This document shows, piece after piece, positions 35,241 through 44,459 of a stretch of DNA of 64,000 bases (its first letter is position 1; the number at the start of each line of letters is the position of its first letter). The DNA lies in NCBI GenBank assembly GCA_017417385.1, contig JAFPZF010000029.1, forward strand, positions 125,924 to 189,923, written 5' to 3'. A program made the translations under genes and the position numbers. Origin of the DNA: Bacteroidales bacterium. Its GTDB lineage: Bacteria; Bacteroidota; Bacteroidia; Bacteroidales; Marinilabiliaceae. The notes beneath the pieces were generated by a model. It ran no database searches, was not told where the DNA came from, and was given only the letters and a program-made list of their open reading frames with translations.

Positions 35241-38200
35241 ATGTCATTACTTAATAGTATCCTGATCAAGCTATTCGGAAGCAAGAGCGAGAAAGACAGG
35301 AAGGCCGTAGCTCCGATTGTTGAGCAGATCAAGGCAGTATATCCGACCCTAGAGACGTTGAGCAACGACGAGTTGCGCGCGAGGACGCAGGCGCTTCGTG
35401 CGTCGATACAGGAGGCCATCAAGGACCTACAGGCACAGAAGGACGCCCTCAAGAAGGAGGCGGACGCAACGGACTGCCCGGTCGACAAGAAGGAGAGCAA
35501 CTACAAGGCCATAGACGAGCTGGAGAAGGAGATCGACAATGCCGTCGAGGCGAAGCTCACGGAGATACTTCCGGAGGCGTTTGCGATAGTCAAGGACACA
35601 GCAAGGCGTTTTGCAGCGGCTGAGACAGTCGAGGTCACGGCGACCGACATGGATAGGGAGCTGGCGACGACGGCGGACTTCGTCACCATAGAAGGCGACA
35701 AGGCGATATATAAGACCACGTGGGTGGCAGGTGGACTGCCGATCAAGTGGGACATGGTCCATTATGACTGCCAGTTGTTCGGTGGTGTCGTCCTTCATCA
35801 GGGAAAGATAGCCGAGATGGCGACGGGTGAGGGTAAGACACTTGTGGCGACACTGCCAGTGTTCCTAAACGCACTGCCGGGCAGGGGTGTTCATGTCGTC
35901 ACAGTCAACGACTATCTTGCAAAGCGAGACAGCGAGTGGATGGGACCGTTGTATCAGTTCCATGGACTGACAGTGGACTGCATCGACAAGCATCAGCCGA
36001 ATTCGGCGGCGCGTCGCAAGGCATACGCATGTGACATCACGTTTGGAACGAACAACGAGTTCGGTTTCGACTACCTGCGCGACAATGGTGCGACGAGTCC
36101 GGCAGAGCTAGTACAGCGCAAGCACAACTATGCAATCGTCGATGAGGTCGACTCCGTCCTCATAGACGACGCACGTACGCCGCTCATCATATCGGGCCCA
36201 GTAGCTCAGAAGCAGGACCAGATGTTCGAGCAGTTCAAGCCATACGTAGCGAACCTTGTTGCGGAGCAGCACAAGCTCGTCACGAAGTATCTTGCAGACA
36301 GCAAGAAGATGATGGACTCGACGGACGAGAAGACGCAGGAAGAAGGAGCGCTTTCGCTTTTCAGGGCGTACAAGGGATTGCCGAAGAACAGGCCACTCAT
36401 CAAGTTCCTCAGCGAGCCGGGCATCAAGAGCAAGATGCTCAAGACCGAGAACTACTATATGCAGGAGAACAACAAGAACATGCATATAGCGACCGACCCT
36501 CTGTATTTCGTCATAGACGAGAAGAACAACACGATAGAGTTGACGGACAAGGGCGTTGCGGACCTCAGTGCAGCGCTGAAGGACTCGCAGTTCTTCGTAC
36601 TCCCGGATGTCGGCACAGAGATGGCGAACATCGAGAAGAGCGACATGACGGACGAGGAGAAGATCAGCAAGAAGAACGACCTGATGCAGGACTATGCTAT
36701 CAAGAGCGAGAGAGTCCACACAGTCAATCAGTTGCTCAAGGCCTATACACTGTTTGAGAAAGACCAGGAATATGTCGTGATAGACGGCAAGGTCAAGATC
36801 GTCGACGAGCAGACAGGCCGAATCATGGAGGGTCGCAGGTATTCCGACGGACTGCACCAGGCGCTCGAGGCGAAGGAGAGCGTAAAGGTCGAGGACCCGA
36901 CGCAGACATACGCGACCATCACGCTCCAGAACTACTTCCGCATGTATCATAAGCTCAGCGGCATGACCGGTACGGCGGAGACCGAGGCTGGAGAGTTCTG
37001 GAACATATACAAGCTCGATGTCGTCGTCATACCTACCAACAGGCCGATAGCACGTCAGGACAAGAACGACTTGATATACAAGACGACGAAGGAGAAGTTC
37101 AATGCCGTCATCAAGGAGATAGTACGACTGCACGAGGAGGGACGTCCGGTGCTTGTCGGAACGACGGCCGTCGACATCTCGGAGAAGCTGAGTCTGATGC
37201 TGAAGATGCAGGGCATACAGCACAACGTGCTGAATGCAAAGTTGCATCAGAAGGAGGCCGAGATAGTAGCCAAGGCTGGTCAGAGAGGAGCCGTGACGAT
37301 AGCTACGAACATGGCAGGTCGTGGTACCGATATCAAGCTGACCGACGAGGTGAAGGCGTTGGGCGGCCTTGCGATCATAGGAACGGAGCGTCATGAGAGC
37401 CGTCGAGTTGACCGCCAGTTGAGAGGTCGTGCAGGACGTCAGGGAGATCCGGGTTCGTCACAGTTCTTCGTATCTCTCGAAGACAAGCTGATGCGACTCT
37501 TCGGAGGCGAGAAGATGATCAAGTTCATGGATCGATTTGGTCTCCAGGAGGGTGAGGAGCTACAGAACAGTATGCTGACGAGTTCGATCGAGAAGGCCCA
37601 GCGCAAGGTCGAGGAGAACAACTTCGGAATGCGAAAGAGACTTCTCGAGTATGATGACGTGATGAATTCGCAGCGTGAAGTCGTCTATACGAGGCGTCGT
37701 CATGCGCTCTTTGGGGAGCGTCTGGATGTCGACATCGACAACATGATGCAGGATTCGGCATACGCACAGATAGCAGATGCAAAGCAGGCAGATGCGTCGT
37801 ACGAGAGCTTGAGGCTCGACGTGCTCAAGAACTTCACGACGCAGTTGCCATTCGACGAGGACGAGTATCATCATGGCAAGGTCGAGGACTTGGCGCGCAA
37901 GCTCTATGATGCTGCGACGGAGTCGTTCAAGCTCAGGAAGCAGGTAATCGTCGAGCAGGCGTATCCGGTCATCGAGCAGGTCTTCACGGAGCAGGGTGAC
38001 AAGTATAAGAACATTGTCCTCCCGATAACGAACGGGATGTTGACATACAACATACTCATCAACCTCAAGGAGGCATACGAGACGAAGGGACAGAGCCTCA
38101 TTGTCAATGCAGAGAAGGCCTTCCTGCTCTTGACGATCGACGACCAGTGGAGAGACCATCTTCGTCAGATGGACGAGCTCAGGAAGTCCGTCCAGAATGC

Positions 38201-38564
38201 AACGTACGAGCAGAAGGATCCGTTATTGATCTACAAGTTCGAGTCGTTCAATCTGTTCAAGACAATGATAGAGACCATCAATCGTCTCTCAGTCCAGTCG
38301 ATGACACGTCTGTCGATACCAGTTCAGGCGCGCGACCCGGAGGAGGAGCGAAGGATGCAGGAGGAGCACAGGAGGCAGATGGAGGCCGAGCTTGCTCGTC
38401 GTCGTCTGGAGGTCGAGAGGCTGAGGGCTATGCGCGAGGCGTCGCAGAGTCAGCAGCAGCCTCAGCAGGTCGTGAGCAAGCAGAAGGTAGGGCGAAACGA
38501 TCCGTGTCCATGTGGAAGTGGCAAGAAGTACAAGAACTGCCACGGCAAGGGCTTGGAGGAGTAG
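35241..38564 (+). CDS. secA: Preprotein translocase ATPase SecA
   Basis: 1107 residues, longer than Escherichia coli SecA (901), as is common in Bacteroidota. The Walker A MATGEGKT is near 193, [19 protein letters not shown] near 300, the helicase [15 protein letters not shown] near 685, and [18 protein letters not shown] near 725. A zinc-binding tail ends the protein ([14 protein letters not shown], about 1090-1104). Extra residues are spread over the N-terminal domain ([20 protein letters not shown]) and the segment 350-490. SecA drives proteins through SecYEG. lgt follows after 15 bases, linking secretion with lipoprotein modification. Confidence 0.98.
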   Translation: MSLLNSILIKLFGSKSEKDRKAVAPIVEQIKAVYPTLETLSNDELRARTQALRASIQEAIKDLQAQKDALKKEADATDCPVDKKESNYKAIDELEKEIDNAVEAKLTEILPEAFAIVKDTARRFAAAETVEVTATDMDRELATTADFVTIEGDKAIYKTTWVAGGLPIKWDMVHYDCQLFGGVVLHQGKIAEMATGEGKTLVATLPVFLNALPGRGVHVVTVNDYLAKRDSEWMGPLYQFHGLTVDCIDKHQPNSAARRKAYACDITFGTNNEFGFDYLRDNGATSPAELVQRKHNYAIVDEVDSVLIDDARTPLIISGPVAQKQDQMFEQFKPYVANLVAEQHKLVTKYLADSKKMMDSTDEKTQEEGALSLFRAYKGLPKNRPLIKFLSEPGIKSKMLKTENYYMQENNKNMHIATDPLYFVIDEKNNTIELTDKGVADLSAALKDSQFFVLPDVGTEMANIEKSDMTDEEKISKKNDLMQDYAIKSERVHTVNQLLKAYTLFEKDQEYVVIDGKVKIVDEQTGRIMEGRRYSDGLHQALEAKESVKVEDPTQTYATITLQNYFRMYHKLSGMTGTAETEAGEFWNIYKLDVVVIPTNRPIARQDKNDLIYKTTKEKFNAVIKEIVRLHEEGRPVLVGTTAVDISEKLSLMLKMQGIQHNVLNAKLHQKEAEIVAKAGQRGAVTIATNMAGRGTDIKLTDEVKALGGLAIIGTERHESRRVDRQLRGRAGRQGDPGSSQFFVSLEDKLMRLFGGEKMIKFMDRFGLQEGEELQNSMLTSSIEKAQRKVEENNFGMRKRLLEYDDVMNSQREVVYTRRRHALFGERLDVDIDNMMQDSAYAQIADAKQADASYESLRLDVLKNFTTQLPFDEDEYHHGKVEDLARKLYDAATESFKLRKQVIVEQAYPVIEQVFTEQGDKYKNIVLPITNGMLTYNILINLKEAYETKGQSLIVNAEKAFLLLTIDDQWRDHLRQMDELRKSVQNATYEQKDPLLIYKFESFNLFKTMIETINRLSVQSMTRLSIPVQARDPEEERRMQEEHRRQMEAELARRRLEVERLRAMREASQSQQQPQQVVSKQKVGRNDPCPCGSGKKYKNCHGKGLEE

Positions 38565-38579
38565 AAAACAGCTAGAGTT

Positions 38580-39404
38580 ATGAGTAGTTTGCTCACGTAC
38601 ATAGATTGGAATGTCGAGCCGACGATATTAGGGACGCCGATACGGTATTACAGTCTCTTCTTTGCTATCGCCTTTTGGCTCGGATATACCATCGTGTCGA
38701 AGATGTTCAAGGACCAGAAGTTGCCAGAGGATTGGGTGGACAAGATCTTCATCTATATCGTAGTGGCGACGATAATAGGGTCGAGACTTGGTCATGTCTT
38801 CTTCTACGCATGGGATTACTACAAGGAGCACCCGATAGAGATCTTCAAGGTCTGGGAGGGAGGACTTGCAAGTCATGGAGGCACGATTGGGATCATGTTG
38901 GCGTTGTGGCTATACACCAAGTATGTAAGTCATAAGAGCTATCTGTGGGTTGTAGATTGTGCGACAGTGCCGGTTGCTCTTGCTGCCTTTTTCATAAGGA
39001 TGGGCAACCTGTTCAATTCGGAAATCTATGGAATCCCGAGCAATGTGTCGTGGGCGTTCAGGTTTCTGAGGCTTCGTCCGGAGCTCGCGTTGATTCCACG
39101 TCATCCGACGCAGATATACGAGGCGTTGTTCTATCTCTGTGTCTTTGGACTGCTATGGTATCTCTATTGGAACAAGCGCATGATAGAGCGTCATGGATTT
39201 CTGTTTGGAGTCTTCATGATATGCGTCTTTGGATTCCGAATGTTCATAGAGGTTTTCAAGGAGAATCAAGAGGCGTTTGAGGAGAGTATGATCCTGAACA
39301 TGGGACAGATACTCAGCATACCGTTTGTCTTGTTGGGAGTCGGGTGTCTCATTTATTCGCTCAAGCAGCCGAGAGAGAACATCTACGGCAAGAAGGCGTC
39401 CTGA
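38580..39404 (+). CDS. lgt: Prolipoprotein diacylglyceryl transferase
   Basis: 274 residues with about seven membrane segments. Diagnostic motifs are GGLASHGGTIGIM with the conserved His, RMGNLFNSEIYG with Arg-Gly-Asn and Glu, and RHPTQIYEAL. Lgt transfers diacylglycerol to the lipobox cysteine, the first step of lipoprotein maturation; this window alone encodes at least four predicted lipoproteins. It sits 15 bases after secA and is closed by an intrinsic terminator. Confidence 0.96.
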   Translation: MSSLLTYIDWNVEPTILGTPIRYYSLFFAIAFWLGYTIVSKMFKDQKLPEDWVDKIFIYIVVATIIGSRLGHVFFYAWDYYKEHPIEIFKVWEGGLASHGGTIGIMLALWLYTKYVSHKSYLWVVDCATVPVALAAFFIRMGNLFNSEIYGIPSNVSWAFRFLRLRPELALIPRHPTQIYEALFYLCVFGLLWYLYWNKRMIERHGFLFGVFMICVFGFRMFIEVFKENQEAFEESMILNMGQILSIPFVLLGVGCLIYSLKQPRENIYGKKAS

Positions 39405-39424
39405 GGAACAGAATAATTGAAGGG

Positions 39425-39468
39425 AATAGCGTCATCGGCAGGGTCTGCTGGTGACGCTATTTGTTTTT
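39425..39468 (+). terminator. Intrinsic terminator after secA-lgt
   Basis: AATAGCGTCA pairs with TGACGCTATT, followed by TGTTTTT. Repeat element D begins about 3 bases after the T-run. Confidence 0.85.
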
Positions 39469-39470
39469 AG

Positions 39471-40066
39471 GGTACTTCTATTAATTGCTTTTTCCGCGTT
39501 GGCTTCGCCTTCATTCCTCACGCTCGGCAATTTGTGCAAGCACATTGCTCTCGCTTAATCGGAATGTTGGCGTTGCCTTCATTCCTCACGTTGACTTCGT
39601 CGACTTTTCTCACGTTAGCTTCGCTGACTTTTCTCACGCTCGGCAGAGTGAACAAGTTCCCTCTGCACTCGCTCAATCGAAAAGTTCGGCAAAACGAGCA
39701 AGCTCGTTCTGCACTCGCTTAATTGAAAAGTTCGGCAGAGTGAACAAGTTCCCTCTGCTCTCGCTTAATCGAAAAGTTGGCGTTGCCTTCATTCCTCACG
39801 CTCGGCAAATTGCAAGCAAGCTTGCTTTGCACTCGCTTAATCGGAATGTTGACTTTGTCTTCATTCCTCACGCTTGGAAATTGGAGCAAGCTCCATTGAC
39901 TGGCGTCTTACTTTCTCACGTTAGCTTCGCTGACTTTTCTCACGCTGACTTCGTCGACTTTTCTCACGCTCGGCAAAACGAGCAAGCTCGTTCTGCACTC
40001 GCTTAATCGAAAGTATGCGCTCGCTTAATCGCGCAAGTGAAAAATCAAATTTCTAGAACTCCCCTT
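39471..40066 (+). repeat. Modular hairpin repeat element, copy D (about 600 bp)
   Basis: Starts GGTACTTCTATTAATTGC and ends AATTTCTAGAACTCCCC. It holds seven cassettes with palindrome cores GTGCAAGCAC, GAACAAGTTC (twice), GAGCAAGCTC (three times, different flanks) and AAGCAAGCTT. Between them are GTTGAC-TTC-GTCGAC and GTTAGC-TTC-GCTGAC hairpins. A frame of 173 codons stays open across it, but identical cassettes are read in different frames, so it is not a protein gene. The 200 bases after it are purine-rich spacer. Confidence 0.85.
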
Positions 40067-40254
40067 TATTGTACAATAGGGAATAAGTGTTGTGGTGAGT
40101 AGAGGGAGATGAAAGGGACAGAGAGCTTGTCGGAAGGGAGGACGATAGGGGAGGGAGAGCATTGTTGAAGTGAGGAAAAAGAGAGATGTGGAAAACAGAA
40201 AATACCGAGAAAAACGACATACGTAGGGAGTAGAACGACGAACGTTGAAAAAAT

Positions 40255-40285
40255 TTTGTGGTGGAGAGATGCCAATTTACCTTTG
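40255..40285 (+). promoter_or_regulatory. Promoter for htrA
   Basis: TTTG at 40255-40258, exactly 19 bases, TACCTTTG at 40278-40285. This is the best consensus match in the window; htrA starts 86 bases downstream. Confidence 0.8.
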
Positions 40286-40370
40286 CCTCTCGAAAGATAG
40301 ATACCCGACATGAAGAAGATAATTCGTGAGGGCATCCAGAAAAACGAATAAACAAAAGAAAGGGAAAGAT

Positions 40371-41837
40371 ATGGAAGCAGGAAAGATGATAGGTGCAGTA
40401 GCAGCATCGATGCTCTGCACAGCATTTGGAGCCTACCTTTATTCGAGGGTTGAGGCTAGCAGGACCACAGAGACAGTCAAGGCAGTGGCGGAGGAACGTC
40501 AGGTTGCGCCACGTCACGTATCGAGCATATCCATGGCGTCGCCGATGGACTTCACGGATGCGGCGGAGATGACGATCAACGGAGTCGTTCACGTCAAGGT
40601 GATGCAGAACGTCGGTGAGAGCCAGAGTTACGGAGGAGGAGACATCTTCGAGTTCTTCTTTGGCCCGCAGTATGGTGGGCGTCAGCGTCAGGAGCCAGTT
40701 GTCGGTTCCGGGTCTGGAGTCATAATCAGTTCAGACGGGTACATAGTGACGAACAACCATGTCATAGACGGGGCGGACAAGATTGAAGTCGTCTTGAACG
40801 ACCGCAGGAGCATGGAGGCACGTCTGATAGGGACCGACCCGACGACTGACATAGCCCTCATCAAGGTTGATGCTGAGGGACTGAAGGCGTTGAAGTTTGG
40901 CAATTCCGACAATCTGAAAGTTGGCGAGTGGGTGCTAGCCGTCGGTAACCCGTTCAACTTGACGAGCACCGTGACGGCAGGCATAGTCTCGGCGAAGGGC
41001 AGGCATGTAGGCATCAACACGTCGAACATGGCGATAGAGTCGTTCATACAGACAGATGCGGCGGTCAATCCAGGGAACAGTGGTGGAGCGTTGGTCAACA
41101 CGCGCGGAGAGGTCGTCGGGATAAACACCGCGATAGCGTCGCAGACCGGTTCGTTTACCGGCTACTCGTTTGCAGTCCCGAGCAACATAGCGCAGAAAGT
41201 TGCTGAGGACCTGAAGAAATATGGAGAGGTGCAGAGGGCGTTGCTCGGAGTACAGATCAGGGATGTCGATGGTGAGCTACAGAAGCGGCTGAACCTCGGG
41301 AGCACAGATGGAGTAGCAGTCATGGGCGTCAACGACGGCAGTGCAGCGGCTGAGGCTGGAGTGAAGACAGATGACGTCATAATCTCCGTTGACGGACAGA
41401 AAGTCGAGACGACGCCGGAGTTGCAGGCCATGATAGCGCAGAAGCGGCCGGGTGAGCGAGTAAAGCTGACAGTAGTAAGAGAAGGCAAGGAGCGCGAAAT
41501 AGAGGTCACATTGCGAAACATCAGAGGGACGACGGGCGTAATAAAAGGAGGAGACAGTACAATGTTGGGGGCGACGTTGGTCCCGATCAGCAAGTCGGAC
41601 AGTGAGCGTCTAGGTTTGCGATGTGGGCTGAAGGTAGAGAGCATCGGCAAGGGACGGTTGAAGGATGCAGGCGTTCGGGAAGGTTTCATCATAGCCCGTG
41701 CGAATCGTCAGCCGGTGTCGAGTGTCGAGGAGTTTGAGCGGATAGTTGCTACGACGCAGGACGGTTTGTTCATAGCCGGTTGTTATTCAGATGGGCGAGT
41801 GCGATATTATGCGATAGATTTGAGTGATGCCGAATAA
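40371..41837 (+). CDS. htrA: Periplasmic serine protease Do/HtrA (DegP family)
   Basis: 488 residues from the ATG at 40371, preceded by AAGAAAGGGA; an upstream in-frame GTG is less likely. An N-terminal hydrophobic segment (about 5-24) anchors or exports it. The trypsin-like triad is His130 (TNNHV), Asp160 (TTDIAL) and Ser237 (GNSGGAL). Two PDZ domains follow (about 280-365 with AVMGVNDGSAAAEAG, and about 395-485). It degrades or chaperones misfolded envelope proteins. Bacteroidota usually have one such enzyme. It is monocistronic with a strong promoter and a terminator. Confidence 0.95.
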   Translation: MEAGKMIGAVAASMLCTAFGAYLYSRVEASRTTETVKAVAEERQVAPRHVSSISMASPMDFTDAAEMTINGVVHVKVMQNVGESQSYGGGDIFEFFFGPQYGGRQRQEPVVGSGSGVIISSDGYIVTNNHVIDGADKIEVVLNDRRSMEARLIGTDPTTDIALIKVDAEGLKALKFGNSDNLKVGEWVLAVGNPFNLTSTVTAGIVSAKGRHVGINTSNMAIESFIQTDAAVNPGNSGGALVNTRGEVVGINTAIASQTGSFTGYSFAVPSNIAQKVAEDLKKYGEVQRALLGVQIRDVDGELQKRLNLGSTDGVAVMGVNDGSAAAEAGVKTDDVIISVDGQKVETTPELQAMIAQKRPGERVKLTVVREGKEREIEVTLRNIRGTTGVIKGGDSTMLGATLVPISKSDSERLGLRCGLKVESIGKGRLKDAGVREGFIIARANRQPVSSVEEFERIVATTQDGLFIAGCYSDGRVRYYAIDLSDAE

Positions 41838-41873
41838 GTTGTAGTAGCATTTGTTTAAACTAATTAACTAAAA

Positions 41874-41910
41874 AAAGAGCCTGCAAGACAAACTTTTGCG
41901 GGCTCTTTAC
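41874..41910 (+). terminator. Intrinsic terminator after htrA
   Basis: AAAGAGCCTGCAAG pairs with CTTTTGCGGGCTCTTT (one G-T pair and a bulge). The T-rich end of the stem acts as the U-tract. Confidence 0.75.
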
Positions 41911-41948
41911 GTATAAGGGGATTGTAAACAGAGACAGAAGAAAGCAGA

Positions 41949-42809
41949 ATGAGACAGCTGAAGATAACCAAGTCGATCACGAATCGTGAGAGTGCCTCTC
42001 TTGACAAGTACTTGCAGGAGATAGGTCGTGAGGAGTTGATTTCGGTAGAGGAAGAGGTTGAGTTGGCCCAGCGGATCAAGCAGGGCGACCAGTCGGCCCT
42101 AGAGAAGTTGACGAAGGCGAACTTGCGATTTGTAGTGAGTGTGGCGAAGCAGTATCAGAATCAGGGATTGAGTTTGCCAGACCTCATCAACGAGGGGAAC
42201 CTCGGGTTGATAAAGGCGGCGGAGAAGTTTGACGAGACGAGGGGATTCAAGTTCATATCGTATGCGGTATGGTGGATACGTCAGTCGATACTTCAGGCGC
42301 TAGCGGAGCAGAGTCGAATAGTCAGGTTGCCGTTGAATCAGGTCGGCAGTTTGAACAAGATCAACAAGGCATATTCTAAGTTTGAGCAGGAGAACGAGCG
42401 CAAGCCGAGTGCAGAGGAGTTGGCAGAGCAGTTGGACTTGCCGGCGGACAAGGTGAGTGACACGTTGAGGGTTTCTGGTCGACACATATCAGTTGATGCT
42501 CCATTCCAGGAGGGTGAGGACAACAGTCTTCTAGACGTGATAGTGAACAATGACTCGCCTAACGCGGACAGGCAGTTGATGAACGAGTCGTTGTCGAGGG
42601 AGATAGAGAGAGCGTTGTCGACGTTGACAGAGAGGGAGAGCGACATAGTGAAGTTGTTCTTCGGCATAGGGTGTCAGGAGATGACGCTTGAGGAGATAGG
42701 CGAGAAGTTCGGACTGACGAGGGAGCGCGTAAGGCAGATCAAGGAGAAGGCGATACGCAGGCTACGTCAGAATTCGCGAAGCAAGTTGCTGAAGGCATAC
42801 TTAGGATAG
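41949..42809 (+). CDS. rpoD: Primary RNA polymerase sigma factor RpoD/SigA
   Basis: 286 residues, the compact primary sigma size typical of Bacteroidota. Region 1.2 starts at [16 protein letters not shown]. Region 2 has [25 protein letters not shown] and [10 protein letters not shown]. Region 3 runs about 130-200. Region 4 ends with [27 protein letters not shown], the helix-turn-helix. It lacks region 1.1. In this phylum the protein recognises the TTTG / TAnnTTTG promoters seen repeatedly in this window. It is flanked by terminators on both sides, so it is its own unit. Confidence 0.97.
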   Translation: MRQLKITKSITNRESASLDKYLQEIGREELISVEEEVELAQRIKQGDQSALEKLTKANLRFVVSVAKQYQNQGLSLPDLINEGNLGLIKAAEKFDETRGFKFISYAVWWIRQSILQALAEQSRIVRLPLNQVGSLNKINKAYSKFEQENERKPSAEELAEQLDLPADKVSDTLRVSGRHISVDAPFQEGEDNSLLDVIVNNDSPNADRQLMNESLSREIERALSTLTERESDIVKLFFGIGCQEMTLEEIGEKFGLTRERVRQIKEKAIRRLRQNSRSKLLKAYLG

Positions 42810-42843
42810 GACCGATTGAGGGTCTGACGACAGAAACAACACA

Positions 42844-42892
42844 AAGAAGGAGTGGCGAACGGGTTGCATCGTTTGCCGCTCCTTCTTCTTTT
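42844..42892 (+). terminator. Intrinsic terminator after rpoD
   Basis: AAGAAGGAGTGGCGAACG pairs with CGTTTGCCGCTCCTTCTT and is followed by CTTTT. Element E begins about 10 bases later. Confidence 0.88.
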
Positions 42893-42901
42893 AGAGCCAT
42901 A

Positions 42902-43238
42902 GGGAACTTCTATAAATTGCTTTTTCTGCGTTAGCTTCGCTGACTTTTCTCACGTTGACTTCGTCGACTTTTCTCACGCTCGGCAAAACGAGCAAGCTCG
43001 TTCTGCACTCGCTTAATTGAAAAGTTCGGCAGAGTGAACAAGTTCCCTCTGCTCTCGCTTAATCGAAAAGTTGACTTTGTCTTCATTCCTCACGCTCTGA
43101 AATTGGAGCAAGCTCCATTGACTGGCGCCTTACTTTCTCACGCTCGGCAAATGGAACAAGTTCCATTGCACTCGCTTAATCGAAAGTATGCACTCGCTTA
43201 ATCGCACAAGTGAAAAATCTAATTTCTAGAAATCCCCT
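42902..43238 (+). repeat. Modular hairpin repeat element, copy E (about 337 bp)
   Basis: Starts GGGAACTTCTATAAATTGC and ends AATTTCTAGAAATCCCC. It has four cassettes: CGAGCAAGCTCG, GAACAAGTTC, GGAGCAAGCTCC and GGAACAAGTTCC. GTTAGC-TTC-GCTGAC and GTTGAC-TTC-GTCGAC hairpins precede them. From 43239 to 43560 the spacer is G-rich, with a repeated TCAAGGCTA near 43268-43285, and no gene is seen. Confidence 0.85.
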
Positions 43239-43563
43239 TTAGTGTGCTGAAGTATATAAGGGTGGAGTCAAGGCTATATCAAGGCTAACCACGGGGTAGG
43301 GGAAGGAAGGTCGGAGGGGGTATTCGCAGGAGGGAGTGTCGGGAAATGAGGGACGGGTGACGTGTTGGGTGAAGGGCTAGAAGCGTACAAAAGTTGGGGA
43401 CGAGAAAAGTCGAGCGGAGGGTGTGGCGGCATGAGAGGGGCGGGGAAGGCGAGAGCGGGAGACGACAGAAAGAGATTTGCGGGCACATACTGGTCGATTC
43501 GTGCGGGAGGTCAGCAAATAATCAGTATCTTTGAAAGGAAATTGAATAGCGTTTGAAAGGTAA

Positions 43564-43578
43564 TTAAACGGCGTTTAA
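43564..43578. promoter_or_regulatory. 15-bp palindrome immediately before the DUF2157 start
   Basis: TTAAACGGCGTTTAA is a perfect odd palindrome ending 3 bases before the start codon. The same palindrome in the other orientation lies upstream of the BASS transporter at 58637. A TATCTTTG -7-like box is at 43526-43533, so the palindrome would lie in the 5' UTR, where an operator could act. Confidence 0.4.
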
Positions 43579-43581
43579 ACG

Positions 43582-44454
43582 ATGAAAGAAGGCAGAGTGG
43601 CGGACGGGGGAGCATGGCTGCGATTCGTAGAGGTAGTCTCGCTGACAGTGGGGGCGGGGCTGCTGTTGGCAGGCATAATCTTCTTCTTCGCGTATAACTG
43701 GCAGGAGATGCACAGGCTGGCGAAGATAGGCATTGCAGTCGGGATGATATTGGCAGTCTTTGGGGCAGTCATGACAGTCAGGATGCAGAAGCTGACGCGG
43801 GACATCATGATATCTGCGATGAGTGTGCTTGTCGGGGTGTTCTGGGCGATATACGGGCAGGTATATCAGACGGAGGCCGACTCGTACGTCTTCTTTTTCA
43901 CGTGGGCGGCGTGCATAGCCGTGTGGGTCTATGTCACAGATTTCTATCCGTTGTGGGCATTTTTCTGGCTCTTGACGACAGTCGGGGTGGGGCTGTTTTT
44001 CAAGTGGACGTTGCTCACCGACGCTATATCAAGCTTGATGATGCTGTATGGGGCGGTGTGGATAGCCTTCTTCCTCCTCTCGCCGAGGGTGTTGCCAGGC
44101 AGGAGCGAGGCGCCGGTGTGGTTCGTCGATCTGCTATTCACGTATGTGTTTGGGATAGCGACGATAGTCATGGTGGTAGGAGTCATTAGAGCGTTCGAGA
44201 CAAATGCATTGGTGGCGTTAGGCGTGATAGGATTGACGGCGTGGCAGGCATGGCAGCGGAGAGACATCTGGCTATACTCGATGCTATATATAGGGGCGTT
44301 GAGCGTGTTGGAGGCGTTTATGATTCAAGCTATGGATTTCAGTGGAGCCATATTGAACATACTCATATTGATGGGCGCCATGGGCGCATCGGCGTATGCC
44401 ATCAAGGAGCAGAGCAACAAGTGGAAGAAAGAGACGACGGGAAATGAGGGGTGA
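43582..44454 (+). CDS. DUF2157 family membrane protein
   Basis: 290 residues, almost entirely hydrophobic, with about eight to nine membrane segments. The opening LRFVEVVSLTVGAGLLLAGI followed by FFFAYNWQEMHRLAKIGIAVG matches DUF2157, whose first helix pair precedes the NW motif. Function is unknown. It is the first of three coupled genes (DUF2157, DUF4401, GDYXXLXY) that occur together in many bacteria, so the three products probably form one membrane complex. A palindrome abuts the start codon. Confidence 0.85.
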   Translation: MKEGRVADGGAWLRFVEVVSLTVGAGLLLAGIIFFFAYNWQEMHRLAKIGIAVGMILAVFGAVMTVRMQKLTRDIMISAMSVLVGVFWAIYGQVYQTEADSYVFFFTWAACIAVWVYVTDFYPLWAFFWLLTTVGVGLFFKWTLLTDAISSLMMLYGAVWIAFFLLSPRVLPGRSEAPVWFVDLLFTYVFGIATIVMVVGVIRAFETNALVALGVIGLTAWQAWQRRDIWLYSMLYIGALSVLEAFMIQAMDFSGAILNILILMGAMGASAYAIKEQSNKWKKETTGNEG

Positions 44455-44459
44455 TAGAA

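Noticed and set aside
36108..37394. 428-codon antisense frame inside secA
   Set aside because: Lies wholly within an unmistakable SecA; the product is a low-information Leu/Arg/Val sequence.
39485..40006. 173-codon open frame within repeat element D
   Set aside because: The same cassette is read as HARQSEQVPSALA in one place and GRVNKFPLLSLNRK in another, so reading frame is not conserved between modules.
40053..40592. Minus-strand frame across the htrA promoter
   Set aside because: It covers the consensus promoter and the 5' part of htrA and has no domain.
20423..43238. CRISPR array interpretation of the repeated cassettes
   Set aside because: Cassettes are not separated by regular unique spacers, the variable parts are palindromes, and no cas gene is present.
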